Shown here one piece after another: positions 1 through 7,859 of a stretch of DNA of 64,000 nt. Source of the DNA: Curvibacter sp. CHRR-16 (lineage in GTDB: Bacteria; Pseudomonadota; Gammaproteobacteria; Burkholderiales; Burkholderiaceae_C); NCBI RefSeq assembly GCF_018474005.1, contig NZ_JAHCSH010000006.1:186001-250000 (forward strand), read 5' to 3'. Below the pieces are notes generated by a model. That model did no database searches and was not told the DNA's origin. It saw only the letters and a program-made list of their open reading frames with translations. Both the position numbers and the translations under genes were made by a program. Each line of letters begins with the position of its first letter. Position 1 is the first letter of the stretch.

Positions 1-1
1 C

Positions 2-355
2 GTGCGCTTTGAGCAAGCCCCCGACGGCAGCCGCCGCGCCCGCCTGCACGGCCATACCTACACCGTGCGCCTGCACCTGCAAGCCGCACTGGATCAAGTG
101 CTGGGTTGGGCCGTGGACTTTGGCGACGTGAAGCACCAGTTCCAGCCCCTGTTCAAAGCCATGGACCACCACCATCTGGGCCAACTGCCGGGCTTGGCCA
201 ACTGCGACAGCGGCACCCTGGCACGCTGGGTGTACCAGCAGTTCCAACCCAGCCAAAACGCGCTGTGCCAAGTGGACGTGATGGAGACTCAGGGCAGCGG
301 CGCACGCTACCACCCCCATGCACCGGCCTTGGCAGACTTGCTGCTGCCACTCTAG
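2..355 (+). CDS. queD: 6-carboxytetrahydropterin synthase QueD (3' part)
   Basis: The 5' end lies outside the window, so only about 117 C-terminal residues are visible. They carry the family signatures: HGHTY (zinc-binding histidines), VDFGDVK, and MDHHHLGQL, which matches the usual LDHxxLN segment. The family converts dihydroneopterin triphosphate to 6-carboxy-5,6,7,8-tetrahydropterin in the cytosol, the second step of queuosine precursor synthesis. The stop is TAG at 353-355. A GTG at position 2 is probably an internal valine and not the true start, because the residues before HGHTY in this family belong to an N-terminal beta strand that is missing here. Sure of the family; QueD versus a close PTPS paralogue is inference. 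Confidence 0.85.
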   Translation: MRFEQAPDGSRRARLHGHTYTVRLHLQAALDQVLGWAVDFGDVKHQFQPLFKAMDHHHLGQLPGLANCDSGTLARWVYQQFQPSQNALCQVDVMETQGSGARYHPHAPALADLLLPL

Positions 356-453
356 AACCCTTGTATGACCACGGCGCAGCCCCCCGCCAAGTGGCTTGAA
401 CTTTTGCGCTGCACCCCCATCTAACGGCTACTAGTGTTTTGGAGTACACCGCT

Positions 454-1341
454 ATGCGTATTGCTTCCCCCGTGCGCCGTGCCATCACCGTCTCGGCTTT
501 GGTGGCCGGTATGGCCTTGGGTCAAGCCGTTTGGGCTGCAGAACCCACCATGAACGACATCTACGCCAAAGCCCAAGCAGGGCAATTGGCAGAAGCCCAA
601 ACCATGGTGCAGCAAGTACTGGTAGCCCACCCCAAGAGCGCCAAAGCCTACTACGTGCAAGCCGAGTTGTTTGCCCGCCAAGGTTTGTTGGACAAGGCTC
701 GCCAAGCGCTCGCCACTGCCGAACAACTGGCCCCCGGCTTGCCGTTTGCCAGCGCCCATTCCGTTCAAGAACTGCGCTCCCAATTGCAAGGCACCACCCG
801 CGTGCAAAACACCCCTGCTACAACGCCGAGCCCTGTCAACACCGCGCCTACCTCCACCAACAAAAGCAATAGCTGGCTGCTGCCCGTTGGGTTGACGGCA
901 CTGTTTTTCATAGGTGTCATTCTGTGGATGCGCAGCCGTCGCCCACAAGTGCAAACAGTAGCCAGCTACAGCGGCACGGGCTACGACAGTGGCGCAGGCA
1001 TGAACACGCCAGCCCCTTACCCTGCAGCCCCCCAGCCCGGCTATGGCTACAACCCCCACTACAACAATGGCTATGGAGCCCCAGCCCAACCCAGCATGGG
1101 TAGCCGCATCGCTGGAGGTTTGGCCACCGGCTTGGCGGTAGGCGCTGGCGTGGTGGCCGCAGAAGCCATTGGCCGCAGCATCATGGGCGGCAACGAGGCC
1201 CATGCAGCGCCCGCCCCCCACCTAGACCCCGTACCCACCTATGCACCGGACGTGAACGCCGACATGGGCGGCAACAACTTCGGCATCAACGACGCCAGCT
1301 GGGACAGCGGCGGCAGTGGCGGTGGCAGCGACTGGGAATGA
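454..1341 (+). CDS. Membrane-anchored TPR protein with Gly/Tyr-rich tail
   Basis: Starts at ATG 454, preceded by GGAG at 441-444; a TTG further upstream is unlikely. A signal peptide ending near VWA/AEP (about residue 28) is followed by a TPR-like helical pair (residues 30-100), a Pro/Thr/Ser linker, one transmembrane segment (around residues 145-165, with positively charged RSRR after it), and a long Gly/Tyr/Pro/Asn-rich region ending in a glycine-serine stretch and SDWE. The tail resembles those of other small bacterial membrane proteins with Gly-rich SDW ends. Likely envelope-located; partner and role are unknown. It stands alone and ends in a strong intrinsic terminator, so it is probably its own transcription unit. 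Confidence 0.7.
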   Translation: MRIASPVRRAITVSALVAGMALGQAVWAAEPTMNDIYAKAQAGQLAEAQTMVQQVLVAHPKSAKAYYVQAELFARQGLLDKARQALATAEQLAPGLPFASAHSVQELRSQLQGTTRVQNTPATTPSPVNTAPTSTNKSNSWLLPVGLTALFFIGVILWMRSRRPQVQTVASYSGTGYDSGAGMNTPAPYPAAPQPGYGYNPHYNNGYGAPAQPSMGSRIAGGLATGLAVGAGVVAAEAIGRSIMGGNEAHAAPAPHLDPVPTYAPDVNADMGGNNFGINDASWDSGGSGGGSDWE

Positions 1342-1367
1342 AAAAGGGACCTCGCGGTCCCTTTTTT
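1341..1367 (+). terminator. Intrinsic terminator after the TPR gene
   Basis: A perfect stem pairs AAAAAGGGACC (1341-1351) with GGTCCCTTTTT (1356-1366) around a TCGC loop and ends in a T run. It overlaps the stop codon of the TPR gene. The A-rich left arm means it could also act on minus-strand transcripts from pmbA, which ends at 1403. Confidence 0.9.
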
Positions 1368-1402
1368 GCAGCCTGCTGCATGCACTCGGCCTGAAGAGTA
1401 GA

Positions 1403-2809
1403 TCAGCTACCCGCCACCTTCATGCGGTTGATGAGGATAGAACCCACCGTCTTGGCACCGTAGTTGTAGGTGTCCGCCCCCACGGCTTCTATGCCTTTGA
1501 ACATGGCTTGCATGGTGCTGGCAATGGTGATCTCATGCACGGGATAGGCGATGCGGCCCTTTTCCACCCAGAAGCCACTGGCACCGCGGGAATAGTCGCC
1601 CGTAACGTAGTTGACGCCTTGGCCCATGAGTTCGGTCACAAACAGCCCCGTTCCCAGCTTTTCCAGCATGGCATCGAGGTTGTCAGACGCCTTGGTCAAA
1701 CGCGAAACAAACTGCAGGTTGTGTGAACCACCGGCATTGCCAGTGGTACGCATGCCGAGCTTGCGGGCTGAATAGCTGCTCAGGAAATAGCCTTGCACCT
1801 TGCCCGCATCCACCACCTTACGCTGGCGTACTTGCACACCTTCTTCGTCAAACGGTGAACTGCCTTTGCCACGCAGCACAAAGGGGTCTTCGTCGATGCT
1901 GATGTGTTTGGGAAATACCTGCTTGCCCAAGGAGTCGAGCAAAAACGTGCTCTTGCGGTACAGCGCCCCCCCACTGACGGCCTGCACAAAAGCCCCGAGC
2001 AAGCCAGCAGCCAGTGTGGACTCAAACAGCACCGGACACTCGGTGGTGGCGATCTTGCGCCCGCCCAAACGGCTTAGCGCACGCTCGGCGGCATAGCGCC
2101 CCACCGCTTGGGGCGAGGCCAATTCGTCGGCACTGCGCATGGAGCTGTACCAAGCATCGCGCTGCATGTCTTTGCCTTTGCCCGCAATGGGCGATACGGA
2201 CAGCGAATGGCGTGAGGTGGCATAGCCGCCGCGAAAGCCATTGGTATGGGCGCTGAAAAAATGCGACTGCTGGGCCGACACAGCGGCTCCTTCGCTGTTG
2301 GTGATGCGCTTGCTCACCCCCAAAGCAGCAGCCTCGCATTCCAAAGCCAATGCGGCAGCCTGTTCGCTGCTAATGGCCCAAGGGTGGAACAAATCCAAAT
2401 CGCGCTCGCGCTCTGCTACCGGAGCCAAATCGGCCGTATCGGGCAAACCAGCAAACGGGTCTTCTGCGGTGAAGCGGGCAATATCGTAGGCCGCGCGCAC
2501 GGTTTGCTCAATGGCCGCATCGGAAAAGTCGGAGGTACTGGCATTGCCCCGGCGCTGGCCCAGATAGACCGTAACGCCCAGACCTTTGTCCCGGTTGCGC
2601 TCCACGTTCTCCAATTCGCCGTTGCGCACCGAGACACTCAGGCCACAACCTTCTGATACCTCTGCCCCCGCATCGCTGGCACCGAGCTTTTTGGCAAAGG
2701 CCAAAGCGGCATCGACACGGGACTCAAAAAAAGCGCGGCTGTAGGCAAAGCCGCTGGCGGGGGCATCAGCAGCTAAAGCTGCAGCAGAGGAAACAGTGGT
2801 TTTTTTCAT
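1403..2809 (-). CDS. pmbA: Metalloprotease PmbA/TldE
   Basis: A 468-residue member of the TldD/PmbA family (E. coli PmbA has 450). TldD-TldE is a cytosolic heterodimeric zinc protease that processes peptides such as microcin B17 and degrades some antitoxins; TldE/PmbA lacks the zinc-binding motif of TldD. Seen here: the N-terminal segment with GASDAGAEVSEG, the VRNGELENVERNRD stretch, and the C-terminal NYVTGDYSRGASGFWVEKG and YPVHEITIA blocks that are hallmarks of the family. ATG at 2809 gives MKKTTVSS; the reading frame extends further upstream, but that would overlap darP. Divergent from darP with a 22-bp gap, an arrangement common in beta- and gammaproteobacteria. Confidence 0.95.
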   Translation of the reverse strand: MKKTTVSSAAALAADAPASGFAYSRAFFESRVDAALAFAKKLGASDAGAEVSEGCGLSVSVRNGELENVERNRDKGLGVTVYLGQRRGNASTSDFSDAAIEQTVRAAYDIARFTAEDPFAGLPDTADLAPVAERERDLDLFHPWAISSEQAAALALECEAAALGVSKRITNSEGAAVSAQQSHFFSAHTNGFRGGYATSRHSLSVSPIAGKGKDMQRDAWYSSMRSADELASPQAVGRYAAERALSRLGGRKIATTECPVLFESTLAAGLLGAFVQAVSGGALYRKSTFLLDSLGKQVFPKHISIDEDPFVLRGKGSSPFDEEGVQVRQRKVVDAGKVQGYFLSSYSARKLGMRTTGNAGGSHNLQFVSRLTKASDNLDAMLEKLGTGLFVTELMGQGVNYVTGDYSRGASGFWVEKGRIAYPVHEITIASTMQAMFKGIEAVGADTYNYGAKTVGSILINRMKVAGS

Positions 2810-2831
2810 GGCCCGGCTATGATAGCTGGCT

Positions 2832-3458
2832 ATGTCTCGCAAACCGAAAAAAGGCTATTACGTGCGCGGTCAGTTCGTTGCCGAGGGCAGTGAACTCGAC
2901 TTGGAATACAAGCGCGAACTCAAAGGCACGGATGAACCCACCCGTACCGACCTCAAAAAAGAAAGCGAAGCCCTGCAGCAGCTCGGCACCGAGCTGTTGA
3001 CGCTGCGCGCCGATTTGCTGGACAAATTGGACCTGCCCAGCAAGCTCCAAGATGCACTGGCTGAAGCCAAGCGCATCACCAACTTCGAAGGCAAACGGCG
3101 CCAAATGCAGTTCATTGGCAAGCTGATGCGCCAGCTCGACCCTGACACACTGGAGGCGGCACGCGCAGCATTGGTCGAGCAACACCTGCCCAGCGCCCAA
3201 GAAACAGCGCTGCTGCACCAGAGCGAGCAATGGCGCAACCGCCTGATCGCCGAGGACGATGCCTTGGCCATCTGGCTGGAACACCACCCCAGCACCGATA
3301 GCCAACAACTGCGCTCTCTGATTCGCCAAGCGCGCAAAGACGCCAAACCCGAAAAACCCGGTGCGCTGCCACGCCATGGCAAAGCCTACCGCGATATTTT
3401 TCAATTGGTGCGCCAAGCATTGGGGGCCGGTGATGCCGAACAGGGCGAGGACGCATGA
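2832..3458 (+). CDS. darP: Ribosome biogenesis factor DarP (YjgA)
   Basis: A 208-residue highly charged protein of the DUF615/YjgA family, which associates with late 50S ribosomal precursors and assists 23S rRNA peptidyl-transferase-centre maturation. Recognisable features are the acidic/basic N-terminus with VRGQFVAEGSELDLEYKREL, the repeated helical segments around LPSKLQDALAEAKRITNFEGKRRQ, the MQFIGKLMRQLDPD segment, and the C-terminal KAYRDIFQLVRQAL. ATG at 2832 lies only 22 bp from the pmbA start on the other strand, so the two probably share a divergent promoter. The stop overlaps mog by four bases, suggesting translational coupling. Confidence 0.93.
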   Translation: MSRKPKKGYYVRGQFVAEGSELDLEYKRELKGTDEPTRTDLKKESEALQQLGTELLTLRADLLDKLDLPSKLQDALAEAKRITNFEGKRRQMQFIGKLMRQLDPDTLEAARAALVEQHLPSAQETALLHQSEQWRNRLIAEDDALAIWLEHHPSTDSQQLRSLIRQARKDAKPEKPGALPRHGKAYRDIFQLVRQALGAGDAEQGEDA

Positions 3459-4081
3459 GTACCACTGCAGCCGTGGCAGCTTTAGCCAGCACCTACGACA
3501 CGGTGCGCATAGGCATAGTCTCCATCAGCGATCGCGCCAGCACTGGCGTCTATGAAGACAAAGGGCTGCCTGCCTTGCAAGAGTGGCTGGGCAAAGCGCT
3601 GTGCAATCCCATTGTGTGGGAAGCACGCTTGATTGCCGATGAGCAAGCGCTGATAGAACGCACCCTCATCGAGCTGACTGATGCTGGATGTGCGCTGGTG
3701 CTGACCACTGGCGGCACCGGCCCTGCGCTGCGCGATGTGACCCCCGAAGCCACGCTGGCCGTGGCCCACAAGGTCATGCCCGGCTTTGGTGAGCAAATGC
3801 GCCGTATCAGCTTGGAGTTTGTGCCCACGGCCATTTTGTCGCGCCAAGTGGCGGTGATTCGTGAGCGCACCCTCATCATCAACCTACCCGGACAGCCACG
3901 CGCCATTGCTGAAACGCTGGAGGGCCTCAAAGACAGCGACGGAGTCCCGATAGTCGATGGTATTTTTGCTGCCGTTCCCTACTGCGTGGATTTGATAGGC
4001 GGGCCCTACATCGAGACACACGCCAACGTTTGCAAGGCATTTCGCCCCAAGAATGCCGTGCGCCCTCCTACCAACGCTTGA
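3455..4081 (+). CDS. mog: Molybdopterin adenylyltransferase Mog
   Basis: A 208-residue MoaB/Mog-family protein. Mog adenylylates molybdopterin before molybdate insertion. The signature TTGGTGPALRDVTPEAT (around residues 90-105), the N-terminal IGIVSISDRASTGVYEDKG, and the C-terminal NLPGQPRAIAETL segment are all present and in the expected order. It starts inside the end of darP (ATGA overlap). The other molybdenum-cofactor gene in the window, moaC, is 55 kb away, so the pathway is not clustered. Mog is preferred over MoaB because of length and the long C-terminal helix; this distinction is inference. Confidence 0.92.
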   Translation: MSTTAAVAALASTYDTVRIGIVSISDRASTGVYEDKGLPALQEWLGKALCNPIVWEARLIADEQALIERTLIELTDAGCALVLTTGGTGPALRDVTPEATLAVAHKVMPGFGEQMRRISLEFVPTAILSRQVAVIRERTLIINLPGQPRAIAETLEGLKDSDGVPIVDGIFAAVPYCVDLIGGPYIETHANVCKAFRPKNAVRPPTNA

Positions 4082-4086
4082 AAAGC

Positions 4087-5133
4087 ATGCACACTGCCGA
4101 CAACCCTGCCGCGCAGTGGGGCCAGCAATTTCCCCAGTTGCGGGCACAGGCCATCGTGGATTCCAACGGGATGGTTTGGCTACCATTTGACGCCGCCAAT
4201 ACCCAGCAATCGCCCCATCAGTTTTCGCCTTTGTCTGCCTGTTATGACCAGGTCTGCTGTGCCAACCGCACAAGCATTGATTTGGACTTTGGCAACATAG
4301 GCCGTCTGTTGATCATCAACGGCTTTGGTTTGGCATTTGGCGATTCCGTTATTGGGATCACCGCCTTACACGCATTGCTTCAGCGCCACCCACACTTGCA
4401 GGTCAGTCTATGGCGAAGTTCCACCTGCCCTGCTTATGTAGAGGCTCTGTACAACTACCTACCCAAGTCGGTTTCTGTCACCGCCCTGCCACAGCCTGCA
4501 GAACGACTGGCGGCGTTTGATGCAGTCATCGATTTATCAGACTTTTTGTTTTGGCAGTCGTTCAACGACTTGCCCATGATTGACTTTTTCTTGCATGCAA
4601 TAGGCTTGCCCTATGCAGACATTCCTGCCGCAGAGAAAGCCAATAGCTGGCTCGCCAGCATTGCACCTGTTCATGACTGGCGGCGCGAGTTTGGCGACTA
4701 TGTGCTGTTTTGTCCGCATGCCAGTGTTGCCCTGCGCTCCATTCCAGAGCGTTGGCATGCTCCCATGGTTGAACGCTTGCATGCACAGTTCGACCTCCCC
4801 GTACTGGGATTTGCCAACTTGGATCTGCCTGGATACCGCAATGTATCCGCCCTCTCCACCACGATTGCGCAATGGCTGGATTGGGTTCGGCATGCGCAGC
4901 ACGTCGTCAGTGTAGACAGCGCCAGTATCCACTTGGCAGCGGGGTTTGGCATACCCAGCACTGGCTACTTTGTCAGCATCCCTCCGCAACTGCGCACGCG
5001 TGACTATCCCTTGTGCCAAAGCATCTGGCTTGATGCTCAACAGCGTTTGACAGGCTTGCACGAATCCAACGTTCACGACGTGATCATTTATGCAGAAAGT
5101 TTGTGGCCTGAAGCATTGAAGTTAACAATTTAA
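4087..5133 (+). CDS. GT9/heptosyltransferase-like protein
   Basis: About 348 residues from ATG 4087, five bases after the mog stop; an upstream in-frame start would overlap mog. The protein contains FGDSVIGITALHALLQRHP near residue 80 and, near the C-terminus, VSVDSASIHLAAGFGIPSTGYF, which corresponds to the GT9/ADP-heptose transferase pattern DtGxxHLAaaxgxPtxxlf. No signal peptide or membrane span is evident, so it is likely a cytosolic or membrane-peripheral glycosyltransferase acting on an envelope glycan. Donor and acceptor cannot be read. Transcription with mog is likely from the spacing. No clear terminator follows. Confidence 0.65.
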   Translation: MHTADNPAAQWGQQFPQLRAQAIVDSNGMVWLPFDAANTQQSPHQFSPLSACYDQVCCANRTSIDLDFGNIGRLLIINGFGLAFGDSVIGITALHALLQRHPHLQVSLWRSSTCPAYVEALYNYLPKSVSVTALPQPAERLAAFDAVIDLSDFLFWQSFNDLPMIDFFLHAIGLPYADIPAAEKANSWLASIAPVHDWRREFGDYVLFCPHASVALRSIPERWHAPMVERLHAQFDLPVLGFANLDLPGYRNVSALSTTIAQWLDWVRHAQHVVSVDSASIHLAAGFGIPSTGYFVSIPPQLRTRDYPLCQSIWLDAQQRLTGLHESNVHDVIIYAESLWPEALKLTI

Positions 5134-5251
5134 ACAAACACAAAAGCCACATATCACGTTTGCACTAACGTCAGACGAGTGATTTCACCTATTTGTACTT
5201 CTTGGTAAAAAAACACAATGGAACTCCCACAGTTACTACGAGGAGTTCTTC

Positions 5252-6430
5252 ATGTTTTATCGCCAAAAACTGGCGCAGCGCATGCTCGCAGCAAGCCTGA
5301 TTACAGCCAGTATGACTGCAGCCTTTGCTGCCGACGCCACCCGTGAAACCGCCCCCGCTGGCGGATGGGCTAGCCAAAACGGTGGCACTACCGGTGGCTC
5401 CACCGCCGCTACCGCAGACGTCTACCTCGTCTCCACCCCCACCGCCCTGCTGGCCGCTTTGAGCAACGCTGGCTCTCGCGCCAAGATCGTGCGCATCTCT
5501 GGCACGATTGACATGACGTCATCAGACAACGGCGGTGCTTTTACCAGCCATTCCGATCAAAACGTGCGCAGCAAAATCGCCGTTCCCAGCAACACTACCA
5601 TCATCGGCGTTGGCTCTAACGCCACCATTAAGAACGCCACAATCAACATCGATAGCGTCAGCAACGTGATTGTGCGTAACCTCACCATCATCAACCCTTG
5701 CGATGTGGCCCCCGTCTGGGATCCGGACGATGGTGACACTGGCAACTGGAACTCCGAATTCGATGGATTGGTTGTCTCCAATTCCAAGAATGTCTGGATT
5801 GACCACAACGTGTTCACCGACAAGCCTTTGACCGATGACAAGCTGGAAAAGGGCAATGGCAAGATCAAGCAGTGCCACGATGGCGCTCTGGATGTGAAAA
5901 AAGGCTCTGACTACGTGACCATCTCCTACAACGTGTTCGACTCCCATGAGAAGAACAACCTGATTGGCCACTCTGACAGCAACACCTCTGACGATGGCCA
6001 CTTGACCGTCACTTTCAACCACAACTACTTCACCAATGTGGCTGAGCGTGCTCCCCGTGTTCGCTTTGGCAAGGTGCACGTCTACAGCAACTACTTTGTT
6101 GGTGACCGCAGCGCCAGTGTGTACGCCTACCAGTACAGCATCGGTCCAGCCTACAAGGCCAAGATCATTTCTGAACAAAACGTGTTCAATGTCACTGGCG
6201 CAACAACTTGCGCGCACGTGATCAAAAATCCAGGCTCTTCGAGCAAAACTGGTGCGATCACTGACACAGGCTCCTTGCTCAACGGTTCTGCACTGAACTT
6301 GGCAAGCAATTGCACCAACTTCTCCCAAGCCAGCTGGACAATCCCTTATAAATACACCCCCACATCCGCATCAAACGTTGCAACAACGGTTCCTGCGAAC
6401 GCTGGTGTTGGAAAAATCACAGTGAATTAA
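5252..6430 (+). CDS. Secreted pectate lyase, family 1 (copy 1)
   Basis: 392 residues with a Sec signal peptide (cleavage about AFA/AD, residue 26). The right-handed beta-helix lyase family cleaves polygalacturonate by calcium-dependent beta-elimination. Diagnostic strings are VWIDHNVFTD, DGALDVKKGSDYVTISYNVF, NLIGHSDSN and AERAPRVRFGKVHVYSNYF; the arginines in RAPRVRFG correspond to the catalytic region, and the Asp-rich DGALD block to calcium binding. A GAGG motif precedes ATG 5252. The DNA from 5321 to 6166 is almost identical to the core of the next gene, whereas the signal peptide and the last 90 codons differ. Its own terminator follows. Confidence 0.95.
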   Translation: MFYRQKLAQRMLAASLITASMTAAFAADATRETAPAGGWASQNGGTTGGSTAATADVYLVSTPTALLAALSNAGSRAKIVRISGTIDMTSSDNGGAFTSHSDQNVRSKIAVPSNTTIIGVGSNATIKNATINIDSVSNVIVRNLTIINPCDVAPVWDPDDGDTGNWNSEFDGLVVSNSKNVWIDHNVFTDKPLTDDKLEKGNGKIKQCHDGALDVKKGSDYVTISYNVFDSHEKNNLIGHSDSNTSDDGHLTVTFNHNYFTNVAERAPRVRFGKVHVYSNYFVGDRSASVYAYQYSIGPAYKAKIISEQNVFNVTGATTCAHVIKNPGSSSKTGAITDTGSLLNGSALNLASNCTNFSQASWTIPYKYTPTSASNVATTVPANAGVGKITVN

Positions 6431-6463
6431 CCTTAAAAACAAGCTAACAACTGCGAAAAGCAT

Positions 6464-6491
6464 GGCCAATCAGCAATGATTGGCCTTTTTT
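6464..6491 (+). terminator. Intrinsic terminator after pectate lyase 1
   Basis: GGCCAATCA (6464-6472) pairs with TGATTGGCC (6477-6485) around a GCAA loop, followed by six T residues. It separates the first two pectate lyase genes, so the second needs its own promoter or readthrough. Confidence 0.92.
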
Positions 6492-6586
6492 CTTCGATAA
6501 ATTCGATTTGTCAATTGGTATTTACTCCCGTTTGTAATCTTTTGTTTCAAATGAAAATAAAAGCTCTTTTACAGGAGTTGTTAATC

Positions 6587-7759
6587 ATGCTCAAACTTAA
6601 AAAGTTATCGGTAAGCTTCATCGCTGCCGGTATTGTTTCAACAGCCATGGTGAGCGCCTTTGCTGCCGACGCCACCCGTGAAACAGCCCCCGCTGGCGGA
6701 TGGGCTAGCCAAAACGGTGGCACTACCGGTGGCTCCACCGCCGCTACCGCAGACGTCTACCTCGTCTCCACCCCCACCGCCCTGCTGGCCGCTTTGAGCA
6801 ACGCTGGCTCTCGCGCCAAGATCGTGCGCATCTCTGGCACGATTGACATGACGTCATCAGACAACGGCGGTGCTTTTACCAGCCATTCCGATCAAAACGT
6901 GCGCAGCAAAATCGCCGTTCCCAGCAACACTACCATCATCGGCGTTGGCTCTAACGCCACCATTAAGAACGCCACAATCAACATCGATAGCGTCAGCAAC
7001 GTGATTGTGCGTAACCTCACCATCATCAACCCTTGCGATGTGGCCCCCGTCTGGGATCCGGACGATGGTGACACTGGCAACTGGAACTCCGAATTCGATG
7101 GATTGGTTGTCTCCAATTCCAAGAATGTCTGGATTGACCACAACGTGTTCACCGACAAGCCTTTGACCGATGACAAGCTGGAAAAGGGCAATGGCAAGAT
7201 CAAGCAGTGCCACGATGGCGCTCTGGATGTGAAAAAAGGCTCTGACTACGTGACCATCTCCTACAACGTGTTCGACTCGCATGAGAAGAACAACCTGATT
7301 GGCCACTCTGACAGCAACACCTCTGACGATGGTCATTTGACCGTCACTTTCAACCACAACTACTTCACCAATGTGGCTGAGCGCGCTCCCCGTGTTCGCT
7401 TTGGCAAGGTGCACGTCTACAGCAACTACTTTGTTGGTGACCGCAGCGCCAGTGTGTACGCCTACCAGTACAGCATCGGTCCAGCCTACAAGGCCAAGAT
7501 CTATGCCGAACAAAACGCGTTCCAAATTACTGGCGGCTCCACTTGTGCCCATGTCATTAAGAGTCCCGGTGGCTCCAGCAATGCAGGGGCATTCAGTGAC
7601 ACAGGCTCTTTGCTCAATGGCTCGGCACTGGATATGTCCGCCTGCAGCTTCAGCAAGCCATCGTGGACTATTCCCTACAAGTACACCCCCACAGCTGCAG
7701 CAAATGTAGCCACCACAGTACCAGCCAATGCAGGTGTAGGCAAAATCACCGTGAACTAA
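6587..7759 (+). CDS. Secreted pectate lyase, family 1 (copy 2)
   Basis: 390 residues from ATG 6587, chosen because CAGGAGT (6572-6578) is well placed; longer in-frame extensions have no ribosome-binding site. Signal peptide MLKLKKLSVSF... ends near AFA/AD (residue 26). The mature protein is identical in amino acids to copy 1 from ADATRE to AYKAKI, then diverges (YAEQNAFQITGGSTCAH instead of ISEQNVFNVTGATTCAH). Catalytic and calcium-binding blocks (WIDHN, DGALD, RAPRVRFG) are intact, so both enzymes should be active on the same substrate. A terminator follows immediately. Confidence 0.95.
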   Translation: MLKLKKLSVSFIAAGIVSTAMVSAFAADATRETAPAGGWASQNGGTTGGSTAATADVYLVSTPTALLAALSNAGSRAKIVRISGTIDMTSSDNGGAFTSHSDQNVRSKIAVPSNTTIIGVGSNATIKNATINIDSVSNVIVRNLTIINPCDVAPVWDPDDGDTGNWNSEFDGLVVSNSKNVWIDHNVFTDKPLTDDKLEKGNGKIKQCHDGALDVKKGSDYVTISYNVFDSHEKNNLIGHSDSNTSDDGHLTVTFNHNYFTNVAERAPRVRFGKVHVYSNYFVGDRSASVYAYQYSIGPAYKAKIYAEQNAFQITGGSTCAHVIKSPGGSSNAGAFSDTGSLLNGSALDMSACSFSKPSWTIPYKYTPTAAANVATTVPANAGVGKITVN

Positions 7760-7788
7760 TCTGAATTAGCCAGCAAGTTCACACTACC

Positions 7789-7817
7789 AAGGCCAGTCCT
7801 CAAGGACTGGCCTTTTT
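7789..7817 (+). terminator. Intrinsic terminator after pectate lyase 2
   Basis: GGCCAGTCCT (7791-7800) pairs with AGGACTGGCC (7803-7812), followed by TTTTTG. It lies only about 43 bp before the likely start of the third pectate lyase gene. Confidence 0.9.
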
Positions 7818-7859
7818 GTTTTGTACTATCGGCGAACAAGCAACCAAGCTCTATTGCAT

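Noticed and set aside
5522-7552. Long minus-strand frames repeated in both pectate lyase cores
   Set aside because: They repeat only because the two cores are identical; they are antisense to intact lyase genes.
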